Source: Strigamia acuminata
Taxonomy: Eukaryota; Arthropoda; Chilopoda; Geophilomorpha; Linotaeniidae
Assembly (NCBI GenBank): GCA_949358305.1
Contig: CASHSZ010000077.1
Coordinates: 1 to 35,000 of the forward strand
Direction: 5' to 3'
Length of the DNA stretch: 35,000 nt
The position numbers and the translations under genes are program-made. Under the pieces are notes generated by a model, which worked only from the letters and a program-made list of their open reading frames with translations, was not told the DNA's origin and did no database searches. Of the stretch, positions 23,040 through 33,498 are shown in pieces. Positions within the stretch are counted from its first letter, which is position 1; each line of letters begins with the position of its first letter.

Positions 23040-23593
23040 CGGTGTTGATCGTTTTTCGTTCGTCGAACTAATCCCGAATTTCTCTCGCAGGTGCTCCGTC
23101 TACACGACCAAAGAGGGCCTGGCCCGCAAAGAGCACGCTTGCTACCGGCACATCGCGAATGTCCTCCGAGGCGAGTCGGCGAGTTGGCGGATGAGCGCGT
23201 TTAAAGGGACCACCAGCGCGCGAGAAGACCTGGTGACGGACCAACACGAGGCGTTGATCAGAGACAAGGCGGTGGTACGGGTTAACGAATCGTTCGCTCG
23301 TTCGTTTGTTTGTTCGCTCGTTTAAATTTCCATTCACGTTTCAGAGTCGATGGCTGGTTCGCAAGATCGAGGGTCTCTACGAAGCGGAGGTCGGTTTGCT
23401 TCCACCGAAAGGCATTCCCCGCATGCCGCCGGATCGTCTCGCGACGATAGTGCCCAAGGTCCTGGTCCCGGAGTACATGGTCCGGTTGATCGCGGCAACG
23501 GAGGATATCGACCGAGACCACGCGGAGTTTCTATTGGAATACTGTGACCGTCCGCCGTATGCACTCGACGACCGGAGCTTCGAGTCGGTGTGA
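19981..23593 (+). CDS. Nine-exon gene: C2H2-like fingers, 8-residue repeats, RS tract and PHD-type finger (953 aa)
   Basis: The exons are 19981-20201, 20268-20571, 20644-20889, 20986-21219, 21391-21459, 21532-22662, 22766-22989, 23091-23274 and 23345-23593. They sum to 2862 nt (954 codons) with phase kept at every GT..AG join, ending in TGA. ATG has A at -3. In the protein, residues 75-125 are Asp/Asn/Gly-rich, followed by a short coiled coil. An atypical finger has Cys186, Cys189, His227 and His232, with an acidic loop between. A C2H2 finger has Cys269, Cys272, His282 and His287. Residues about 412-516 are 13 copies of an SAAEQRAK-type octapeptide. An Arg-Ser tract covers about 660-735. A C4HC3 PHD-type finger uses Cys754, Cys759, Cys769, Cys772, His777, Cys780, Cys797 and Cys800. 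The role is probably nuclear (chromatin reading or RNA processing), inferred from domain types only; the family is not recognised. A TAG directly after exon 7 would end the protein there if that donor (GTAGTT) were unused. AATAAA at 24051 is a plausible poly(A) signal. Confidence 0.84.
21289..21373 (+). repeat. (CT)n microsatellite in intron 4
   Basis: An almost pure CT run ends in GTCACACACACACACAG, directly before exon 5, so it doubles as the polypyrimidine tract of that splice acceptor. Confidence 0.95.
21694..22005 (+). repeat. 24-bp coding minisatellite, 13 units
   Basis: The units are about ACCGCCGAGCAACGCGCCAA plus ATCC and sit in exon 6 of the nine-exon gene. In the spliced frame they encode SAAEQRAK octapeptides. 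All three plus frames and at least two minus frames are open across the tract, so ORF length alone does not identify the frame; the phase of the flanking exon does. The last two units carry substitutions. Confidence 0.95.
22999..23039 (+). repeat. Homopolymer T run (41 bases) in intron 7
   Basis: An uninterrupted T run lies between exons 7 and 8 of the nine-exon gene, about 50 bases before the acceptor. Its length is likely variable or error-prone in assembly. Confidence 0.95.
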
Positions 23594-23851
23594 GCGAGCG
23601 AGCGAGCGAGCGAGCGACCGACCGACTTAGAACGACCGACCGACCGACCGACCAACCGACTTAGAACGAACGACCGACCAACCGACTTAGAACGACCGAC
23701 CGACCGATTGACCGACCGACCGACCGACCGACTTAGAATGACGCGAGCTGGACAGGCAGACAGCGAGCGAGCGAGGTGGACGACCGAACGCGCGAGCGAC
23801 ATCGACGACGTCGTCCGCGACCTATTTATTTATTTTTTTTATTTATTTTTT

Positions 23852-23926
<75 letters not shown>

Positions 23927-24254
23927 TTTTTCTCCATTCGTTCATTCATTCGTTCACCCATTCATTTATTTATTTGTTTATGTATACATACATACATACA
24001 TATACACATGTATATATATACATTTTGTTGTTGTGTTATCTGCTCTCTCGAATAAATCAGCGAGTAAACCACACGCCTCGCCTCTCTCTCTCTTCATTTC
24101 TTCTCAAAAACGTTCAAATCAACCTACGAGGTTGAAACAAACAAAAAAGAAAGAAACCCGAAGTAAAGTAAAGTAAAGTAAAGTAAAGTAAAGTAAAGTA
24201 GAGTAGAGTAGAGTAGAGTAGAGTAGAGTAGAGTAGAGTAGAGTAGAGTAAAAT
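23594..24254. other. 3' flank of the nine-exon gene with simple repeats
   Basis: It holds a CGAC/CGAG tetranucleotide block with interspersed TTAGAACGAC (about 23594-23735), a long TTTA run (about 23822-23930), CATA/TATA repeats (23985-24022), AATAAA at 24051-24056, and an AAGTA run turning into GAGTA (about 24160-24250). No coding region is supported. Confidence 0.7.
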
Positions 24255-24520
24255 AGAGCACTCGAACCGAAAGCGACGAAATTCCAGACGACCACGAAGA
24301 CGCTTTATCTTCGGCCCCGGGTGGCCGAGCGGGCAGGGTGACCTGCCGCACGGAGCTGGTGACCGAAGGTTCGCGTCCCGCTCTCCCCCGACTTTTCGTT
24401 GGCAACATTGAATGATTGATTTGTATTAGTTGGTTTATTATACTGTGACAAGTTCTTGAAAATACTACTCTTCCGCAAGACTCGCGGGAGGGGGGGTCGA
24501 AGGTATCGGCCCTTCTTTAT
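24255..24520 (+). repeat. tRNA-derived SINE-like unit, copy A
   Basis: A leader of about 55 bases (ACTCGAACCGAAAGCGACGA...) precedes a tRNA-like head from 24313. The head has an RNA polymerase III A box (TGGCCGAGCGGG) and a B box (GGTTCGCGTCC, 24368). About 90 bases further is a hairpin CTTCCGC/GCGGGAG (24470-24490), then GGGGGTCGAAGGTATCGGCC and a T-rich TTTAT tail. The tRNA of origin is uncertain. Confidence 0.8.
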
Positions 24521-24699
24521 TTTATTTCATTTTATTTTATTCTATTTTTAATTTTATTTCCACCTACCTATCTACCCGTCTGTTTATTTATTTGTTTATT
24601 TATTTGTTTATTTATTTATTTATTTATTTATTTCTTTCTTTCTTTCTTTCTTTTTTCTTCCTTTCGTCTCTTTTCCTCTCGTTCGTTCGGCCAAAATGA

Positions 24700-24990
24700 A
24701 ACGAATACTCGAATCGGAAGCGACGAAATTCTAGACGACCACGAGGACGCTTTATCTTCGGCCCCGGGTGGCCGAGCGAGTAGAGTGACCTACCGCACGG
24801 AGCTGGTGACCGAGAGTTCGAGTCCCGCTCTCCCGACTTTCCGTTTCTCCGAAATTATTCGGTAACATCTCTTTCTTTCTTCGTAATTACTCGTTATCGT
24901 ACTAGTGGTTTATTAATACATTCTCATGGGCAATACTCTCCCGCAAGACCCGCGGGAGGGGGGGTCGAAGGTATCGGCCCTTCTTTATTT
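24700..24990 (+). repeat. tRNA-derived SINE-like unit, copy B
   Basis: It has the same layout as copy A: leader from about 24705, head from 24760 with A box TGGCCGAGCGAG and B box AGTTCGAGTCC, hairpin CTCCCGC/GCGGGAG at 24938-24958, then the GTCGAAGGTATCGGCC segment and an AT-rich tail. It lies about 450 bp from copy A in the same orientation. Confidence 0.8.
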
Positions 24991-25112
24991 TATTTCACTT
25001 TATTTTCATTATTTTTTTTTTTCTATTTATTTTTTTTATTTCCACCCATTTATCTATTTATTCATTTATTCATTCGCGTCTCTCTTTCGTTCATTTGGCC
25101 AAAGTGAAGTAG

Positions 25113-25400
25113 AATAGAGTACTCGAATTGGGGCCGACACAATTCCAAGCCACTACGAGGGCGGTTTATCTTCGGCCCCGGGTGGCCGAGCGGGTAGGGT
25201 GACCTGCCGCACGGAGACGTGGACCGAAAGTTCGAGTCCCGCTCCCGCCGACTTTTCATTTCACCGATGTTTTCTCAGAAACCCTTCTTCTATGATTGAT
25301 TTGTTACAAATGAGTACTTTACTAACGCATTCTCATGAATACTACTCTCTCGCAAGACCCGCGGGAGGGGGGGTCGAAGGTATCGGCCCTTCTTTATTTT
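25113..25400 (+). repeat. tRNA-derived SINE-like unit, copy C
   Basis: Leader from about 25113, head from 25174 with A box TGGCCGAGCGGG and B box AGTTCGAGTCC, and hairpin CTCTCGC/GCGGGAG (one U-G pair) at 25347-25367. The T-rich end follows. It is the third tandem copy in this cluster. Confidence 0.8.
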
Positions 25401-25852
25401 ATTCGACCTCCCTCCTCTCGTTCTTTTATTTTATTTCATTCCACTTTTTTATTTTATTTATTTTTTTTACTTATTTCTTTCCATTCTTCTCTCTTTTTAT
25501 TCATTCATTCATTCATTCATTCATTCATTCATTCATTTATTTGGTTCGTTTTGTTTTTATAAATACAGTCCGCGTCGTCAGGTGCCGCTCTACAGAGTTT
25601 GCGCCGCAGCAAAACAACACCCATTCCTACCTTTGACCCCGCTCGACGGCGTCATTCAATCCGCACGCACCATCGTCGAAAAAGAAAGAAAAAGAAACGA
25701 GAAACGAGAAATAAACCAATAAAGAAAGACGAGCCAGCCGACCGACCAACTTTCCCGGTTCGTGTTTATTAATTTATTAATCAATTAATTGATTAATTGA
25801 TTGGTTGGCTAAACGACCGTTTCGTCCGTTCGTTCGTTCGTTCGTTTAAGCC
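25401..25852. other. Intergenic region, possible isolated 3' exon
   Basis: It holds T-rich and CATT repeats to about 25545. TTTTTATAAATACAG then forms an acceptor-like site at about 25568. The following 25569-25735 is non-repetitive, with an open frame rich in Arg and Lys, and ends with AATAAACCAATAAAG. It could be the last exon of an unseen gene, but no upstream exon was found. ATTAATTG repeats precede the next gene. Confidence 0.3.
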
Positions 25853-27449
25853 ATGACGGACGGTTTCCCCAAAACGGACGCGGGCGCGCGCGTGTGGGTC
25901 GCCGCGACGACGTCGTACCGGCAGGACGTCGGTTTCGCCGGCGGGACGCCCGGCTACTGCGGTCGCTGCGTGCCGAGCAGCTCGGAGTTCGATTACTTCG
26001 AGGAGCTGTTCGGCGAGGCGGCCCGTTTCATCGTGACCGCGACGAATCGAGCCATCCGGAGAGAGGCGAGAGAGGAGGAAATGGCGCGAGCGCAGGTGCC
26101 GAGAAAAAAACAACGGTGACGATCCGCGACACTCACTCTCACGCTCGTTTTCGTTTTCGTTTTCGTTCTAGGTGCTCGCCGCGTCGCGGCCACGGCCACG
26201 AGGTCCAAAGTCCAGACGAACGACGGCGGCGACGACGACGACGACTGCTGCCGGTGGGAGCGTCGTGGCCGTTGCCGGTGGCAGCGGCACCCGACCCGGG
26301 GCGCGGTGCGCGGACCTGAGGGTGCGCCTCACCGCGGGCGACCGGGGGGCGGCCGACGCGGCCGCTCGACGACAATTAGCCCTTCCTCCCCTTCCTCCTC
26401 CTCCTCCTCCTCCTCCTCCTCCTCCTCTTCCTCGGCAGAGGGCACGTGGGCCGGTTCGACCCCTGGCGCTGGACGAGCTGTACGCGTACCTGGGCATTCT
26501 CGTGCTCACCGGTTACAACCGACAGCCCGAACTGCGCCACTACTGGCAGGGCGACAGGCCCGGCGATCTCGGCGCGCCGGCCGTCCGACGAGCGATGACG
26601 CGCCAACGGTTCGAAGAGGTTTCGCGTTATCTCCACTACAGCACGCAGCCGTCGTACCAGCGGCTGCGCGTTGGCGGGTCGGCGGCCGGCTCCGACGGCG
26701 GCAGCACGACGGGAGAGAGGGCGGCGTTCTTGAAGGAACGCGAACGAGACGACGGCACGACGAAAGTCCGTTTGTTCGCCGATCTGGTGAACAAGCGCTT
26801 TCGCGCGTGCCGCGAGCCCAGCCAAACTCTCTGCGTCGACGAATCGATGATCGCCTACCGGGGTCGATCGGAGATGAAGGTGCGTGCGGGGGTCGCCCTC
26901 CGATCTCGTTTTTCTCTAACGTTCGTTCTTTCTTTCTTTCTTTCTTTCTTTCTTTAACGTTCTTCCCAGGTCCGTCAACCGGCCAAGCCCATCAAATGGG
27001 GCTTCGAGTTGTTCACACTATGCGACGCGGGCACCGCCTACGTGCTGAACGACGAGGCGCACATCGGCAAACGCGCCAAAATGTTCTTCGACCCGGACGA
27101 GGAGCCGGAGCCAGAGTGAGTCACTTCGTCGTCGCTGTTTCTCTCCTTCGTTCTCACAATTCCTTCTTTTTCTTTTCTCTTTTTTTCGTTTCCAGGTACC
27201 CGGGCAGCATCATCGGACGCATCGTCGTCTACGTCGCCAGGCACTACCTCGGCAAAGGGCACACGATTGCGTGCGACAATCGATTCACGTCCGCCGTGCT
27301 GTTCGAGCACCTCTTTGCCCGCCACAACACAATGGCCGTCGGGACGCTGCGGTCCAACGCGGCCCAAATGCCGCCCGACCTCCCGGACCCCAAGCGGTAC
27401 CGAGCCAACGCGAGAGGTAAACCGCCCGCTCGCTCTTCGCATCGTCGGC

Positions 27450-27533
<84 letters not shown>

Positions 27534-28258
27534 CGATTGATTGATTGATTTCACTTCTTTTTTATTCATAGGCGATTTCCTGCATCGTCAGAGTGGCCGA
27601 CTGTTGCTTACCTGGTGGAGGGACACGACGACCGTGAGTCTGCTCAGCACGAACGTCGACCCGTTGGCGGCGCCCGGGCACGTCTCCCGTCGCATCGGCG
27701 GCAACAGGGTGGACGTCCGTTGCCCGGCGCCCGCGCTTTCGTACACGCGCAATTTCCACTGGGTGGACGTGCTGAACAGGCTGGTCTCCTCGTTCCGCAT
27801 CGGGCGCCGTTCCCCGTACTGGCACCGGTACTTCTTCTTCCACAAGCTGAACCAAGGTGAGCGGGGCGCCGTTTGCCACCGATTAATCCGTCGCTAATTA
27901 ATTCTCGCTTCTCTTCTCTTCTCTTCTTCCAGTGTGCGTCAACGCCCGAATCAATATGCTCGAGGCGACCTCGGGCGCGCGAGGCGGCCGATCGCAGCTG
28001 CAGTTCAGGAGAGCGCTCGCCACCCAACTCGTGTCTCGACGGGAGGGGGCCGTGCCGGGCGCGGCCCCCGCGCCCGGCGGACCCGTCGTCCACCGGCTCG
28101 AACACACGTCCAAGAGCAAGCGGTGCAAGGTGTGTTACGTGCGCCGCAAGGAACGGCACGAGAGCAGTTGGTGGTGCGTCCCCTGCGAAATCAACCTGTG
28201 CCGGCCGAAACACGGTCGCGATTGTTTTCAGATCCACGTGGCCGGCGCGGACAAGTGA
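25853..28258 (+). CDS. PiggyBac-family transposase-derived protein, intron-rich (about 603-642 aa)
   Basis: The exons are 25853-26095, 26172-26879, 26970-27115, 27196-27416, 27572-27856 and 27933-28258, giving 1929 nt in constant phase. Segment 26322-26438 (a run of Pro codons, CTC repeat) may itself be an in-frame 117-bp intron. The N-terminal part FDYFEELFGEAARFIVTATN and LDELYAYLGILVLTGYN match the start of the DDE_Tnp_1_7 domain. Putative catalytic acids, in 642-aa numbering: Asp304 (VDESM), Asp393 (CDNRF) and Asp505 (WVD). The fourth conserved acid, three residues later in piggyBac, is Asn508. A C-terminal Cys-rich domain (Cys599, Cys602, Cys616, Cys619, Cys624, Cys632, His636) matches the family's DNA-end-binding zinc domain. 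Five or six short introns and no obvious terminal inverted repeats suggest a resident, possibly domesticated gene rather than a mobile copy. AATAAA lies at 28513. Confidence 0.92.
27451..27551 (+). repeat. (GATT)n microsatellite in intron 4 of the piggyBac-like gene
   Basis: About 25 tetranucleotide units with a single GATC variant fill most of the intron between the exons ending at 27416 and starting at 27572. Confidence 0.95.
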
Positions 28259-28586
28259 CCGCGACGTTTCCACGACCGAGCGCGCGCCGACGCTCGGGCG
28301 GCCAACCGGCCGGTTAATTTTGTTTTATTTCATTCCTCCATTTGCCAGAACGCGGCGGAGTAGTTTTGTTTGTTTTGCTTATTTATTTATTTATTCATTT
28401 ATTCCATTTTTTTTGTAAGTTAATTTTATTATTTATTAACAAAGGCAACAATGACGACGTATTGTCGATGCCGACAAAGAAAAAGAAAAAAAAGAAAACA
28501 AACGAACAAATCAATAAAAACGAACAAAAACAGACAAGTGAAACGAAAACGTGTGAATTAATTAGCTCGATCGGCCAACCAATCAA
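28259..28586. other. Convergent intergenic spacer
   Basis: This is the 3' flank shared by the piggyBac-like gene (plus) and the coiled-coil gene (minus). AATAAA at 28513-28518 serves the plus strand. TTTATT repeats at 28380-28405 read AATAAA on the minus strand. The rest is A- or T-rich filler. Confidence 0.65.
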
Positions 28587-30200
<1,614 letters not shown>

Positions 30201-30500
30201 CCGTAAAAAAAAAAAAATGGCGTCGGAGAAAAAAAAAACCTATGGCGTGGTCGGAATGCGACTGTCTGTCTGCCTGCCTGTCAGTCCGTCAGCCAGCCAG
30301 TCAGCTGACGACACGAAAAAAATAAAAAAAAAATGAACAAACAAACAAACAAACAAATAAATAATAGTAATAATAATAATAATTATTATTAAACAAAAAA
30401 TAATTAATAACCGGTAACTAATTAACGACGATTAACAACGGCGAGAATGAATGGTAACGACGGCGAACGTTGTCGTTGAAATTGGCGGCGCTTTATCATC
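30201..30500. other. 5' flank of the coiled-coil gene
   Basis: It contains A runs, AAAC repeats (30333-30360), AAT repeats (30365-30395) and no supported gene. The promoter of the minus-strand gene starting at 30200 should be here. Confidence 0.5.
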
Positions 30501-30765
30501 GGCCCCGAGTGGCCGAGCGGGCAGGGTGACCTGCCGCACGGAGCTGGTGACCGAGGGTTCGAGTCCCGCTTCCCGCCGATTTTTCATTTCTGGCAAAAAC
30601 TGTATTGTCAAACAAATACGCATTCCTGGGGTTTCGATTGATATTGCCCCGTTCCAGTTCGTTCGTCCATACTTATTAGTTCTCTTCAGATGGTGATGAT
30701 GAACACTCTCCCGCGGGGTTGCGGGAGGGTGGGGGGGGAGTCGAAAGATTCGGCTCTCCTTTTAT
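30460..30765 (+). repeat. tRNA-derived SINE-like unit, copy D
   Basis: The head starts at 30501 with A box TGGCCGAGCGGG and B box GGTTCGAGTCC. The leader is diverged from the others, keeping only GGCGCTTTATC. The hairpin CTCCCGC-GGGGTT-GCGGGAG is at 30708-30727; its stem equals that of copy B but its loop differs. GAGTCGAAAGATTCGGC and a TTTA tail follow. Confidence 0.8.
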
Positions 30766-30914
30766 TTATTTATTTATTTTATTTTATTTTATTTTATTTT
30801 TTTCGTTTACATACATATATTTGTTTTTATTTTTATTCTTTTTCTTTTCTTTTCTTTTCTTTTTTTCCGAGATTCGAACAGAACTGCCGAGTTAAGTTAA
30901 GTTGGGCTAAAACA

Positions 30915-31215
30915 GAAAAGGAAGAAATTCGAAGCGACGGTTCTAGACGGCTACGAGGGCGGTTTATCTTCGGCCCCGGGTGGCCGAGCGGGCAGGGTGA
31001 CCTGCCGCACGGAGCTGGTGACCGAGGGTTCGAGTCCCGCTTCCCGCCGATTTTTCATTTCTGGCAAAAACTGTATCACAGAAACACTCATATCTATCTT
31101 AACATTGTCGAGTCTATTGCACGGTTGTGCGCCATTCTTTCTCTTCAGATAGTGAGGCACACTCTCTCGCGAGGTTGCGAGAGGGTGGGGGGAAGTCGGA
31201 AGATTCGGCTCTCCT
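30915..31215 (+). repeat. tRNA-derived SINE-like unit, copy E
   Basis: Leader from about 30915, head from 30972 with A and B boxes as in copy D, hairpin CTCTCGC-GAGGTT-GCGAGAG at 31164-31183. Compared with copies B and D, one stem base pair has changed on both sides (C-G to T-A), so pairing is preserved. Confidence 0.82.
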
Positions 31216-31364
31216 TTTGTTTTTATTTTTTTCGTTCATATTTTTGTTTTTATTTCTATTCTTTTTCTCTTCTCTTCTCTTCTTTTCTTTTTTTCTCTTT
31301 TCTTTTTTTTTTTTGTTTTTTCCTCCCCGAGATTCGAACGGGGCTGCCGAGTCGAGTTGGGTTA

Positions 31365-31685
31365 AAACAGAAAAGGAAGAAATTCGAAGCGACGAAATTC
31401 TAGACGGCCACGAGGACGGTTTATCTTCGGGCCCGGGTGGCCGAGCGGGCAGGGTGACCTGCCGCACGGAGTTGGTGACCGAGAGTTCAAGTCCCGCTCC
31501 CGCCGACTTTTCATTTCCGACAAAGCTGTATTGTCAAACACGCATTCCACAGCATTTCAGTTGATATTGCCAAATATTGTGCCGTTCCAGTTTGGTCCCT
31601 TATTATTTCGAGATGGTGATGATGAACACTTTCCCGCGGGGTTGCGAGGGGGTGGGGGAGAGTCGAAAGATTCGGTTCTCCTTTT
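31365..31685 (+). repeat. tRNA-derived SINE-like unit, copy F
   Basis: Leader from about 31365, head from 31429, B box AGTTCAAGTCC. The hairpin region 31631-31650 (TTCCCGC-GGGGTT-GCGAGGG) has one mismatch, so this copy is probably decaying. It lies about 455 bp from copy E in the same orientation. Confidence 0.78.
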
Positions 31686-32356
31686 GTTTTTATTTTTATT
31701 TTTATTTTTATTTATTTTGTTTTATTTTGTTTTATTTTTTATTTTTTAATTTTCAATTTTATTCAATTTTTCTCCCCCCCCCCCCCGTCGATCATCGTCG
31801 CCACCGTCTCGTGTGGCGGTCGGGTGAAAGGAAAAAAAAAAGAAAAAAAAAAAAAAAAAAAAAAAAGAAAGAAAACCCTTCGCATCACCTTATCCGCGAT
31901 GTGTCGGGAGGGCGTCTGAGAACCCACTCGCCCATTCTCAGCGGCCGCATTTTCCAATTTTCGCCACCGGATGTCGCGCTCGCGTCACGCTCGTCCGTAT
32001 CCCTCTCATCCCCACTCGTTGATCGACCTACTGGCTTCTTCGTCTCCCCTTTCGTCGCTCCTGCCGAGAAAGGTAAGCGAGATCGTCAATCGGATCGGGT
32101 CGGGTCGGACCGAAACCAACTCGACCGATCGACACGCGTCCTCCCGTTTCTCGGCCGCCGACGCGCGACCGGGATTAATTGATTGGTTTGGTTCGGTTCG
32201 GTTCGGTTCGGTCCGATCGGCGAATTTTCTCTTTCGTACGTTCGTTCATTCGTTCGTTCGCTCACCCGTTTGTTTGTTTATTATTTAAATCTAGCCACTC
32301 CATTCGTTCGTCCATTTTTTTTTTTCCCCGTCAACATCCTCATCGCCGCCGCCGAC
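31686..32356. other. Low-complexity spacer with a possible upstream exon
   Basis: T-rich and poly-C tracts (31686-31790) and a long A run (about 31835-31875) come first. ATG at 31970 opens 34 codons (starting MSRSRHARPYPSH) ended by a good donor AAAG-GTAAGC at about 32073. This could be a 5' exon of the gene at 32357, but no acceptor joining them in frame was found. GGTTC repeats lie at 32186-32215. Confidence 0.35.
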
Positions 32357-33090
32357 ATGTCGGGACATCGCCGCGACCACCCTTCGTAAGTTTCGCGACC
32401 GTTTAGTTAGTCAGTCAGTCAGTCAGTCAGTCGGTTAGCTAGTTGGTTAATCGACCAGCCAACCGACCGACTTTCTTTTATCTTTATTTTTTTTTTTCTA
32501 AGGATTCCACAGCCGCCGCCGCTGCCACGCTCCATGGTCGAGTGGAACCTGGGCGCGGGACGGGGCAGGGCGTCCCGATGGGCCGGTCGCGCGGCCCGCG
32601 GCTACCCGTGAGTACCGTGATCGATCAATTACTTGATTTATTTATTTATTTTAATTTCTTTTGGTTTTTTTTTTTTTTTTTTTTTTTTAGAATTCCACCG
32701 CCACCCATCACGCCGGACATGGAGGTGATCGGCGCGGCGGTGGATGCGGCCGGTCGCTCCGCCGCGGCGTGCAGGGCGGCCGAGGGCGTCGCCCGCGCCC
32801 TCGAGTTTCCCGTTCCAGAGGTGGCCATGGCGGTGGGCACGACGTCGGTGGTCGTGGCGGCCCGCCTGGCCACGTGGGCGACCCGCGCGGCCTTCAGCTC
32901 GGTCGCGGCGGCCGTAGCGGTGGTCGCGGCCACGACGGGCAACGAGGAGGCGGTCGACGCCGTCGTCACGGCGGCCGGTGCGGTCGGGGCGGCTGAGGCA
33001 GCCACCATCGCCGTCGACGAGGCCGCGACGGCGGTAGAGGCGAGCGCGCGAGGACTCCGTCGTTGCCGCGCCAGGAGCTCAACGATGTAA
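32357..33090 (+). CDS. Unrecognised Ala/Val-rich protein, three exons (177 aa)
   Basis: The exons are 32357-32385, 32503-32607 and 32691-33090, with GTAAGT and GTGAGT donors and T-rich acceptors (the second acceptor follows an unbroken T run). The total is 534 nt ending in TAA. The protein starts MSGHRRDHPS. Exons 2 and 3 both open with an Ile-Pro-rich segment (IPQPPPLPR and IPPPPITPD), hinting at exon duplication. The last 130 residues are mostly Ala, Val, Thr and Glu and are probably helical. No domain is recognised. A competing frame through exons 2 and 3 reads Arg-Gly-Gly-rich to a TGA at 32996. The Ala-rich frame is preferred because it has an in-frame ATG, keeps phase and has a higher GC content at third codon positions, like the other exons here. 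Confidence 0.55.
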
Positions 33091-33271
33091 CCGCCGCCAC
33101 CACCACCATCGCTCCTCGTTCCATTTTTCAATTTTTCAATTTGTTAATTTGTCAATTTTTCGGTCGTCTTTCAATGTTTCTTTAAAATTTTTAGTTTTTT
33201 TTTTAATGTTTTAATGTGCAAATGTATAAACGATGTATAAAGAATGTATAAACAAATATAAAAACGAACAA

Positions 33272-33309
<38 letters not shown>

Positions 33310-33498
33310 GCATTTTATTTTTTGGCCTCAAATATGCAACGAGGGGGAAAAAAAAAAAATAATAATAATAATAATATGATACCGCGGAACACCTGTCCAC
33401 AGTTCACACGGGGAATGAACAGACAAATAAATGAACAAGTAGATAAATAAATAAATAAATAAATAAATAAACGAATAAAATTCTCTCGGCCGCCACCC
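33091..33498. other. Convergent spacer
   Basis: It contains an AT-rich 3' flank, a T run of about 34 bases (33274-33307), TTTATT at 33314-33319 (AATAAA for the minus-strand gene), AAT repeats (33357-33376) and ATAA repeats (33443-33478). No gene is seen. Confidence 0.65.

Noticed and set aside
24313-24385. Functional tRNA genes at the SINE heads
   Set aside because: A and B boxes are present, but the anticodon arm and acceptor stem do not form a good cloverleaf and the same head recurs in repeat copies.
31763-31957. Minus-strand short exon starting MENAAAENGRVGS with a GTGATG donor
   Set aside because: No acceptor or following exon could be found; only 19 codons precede the low-complexity tract.
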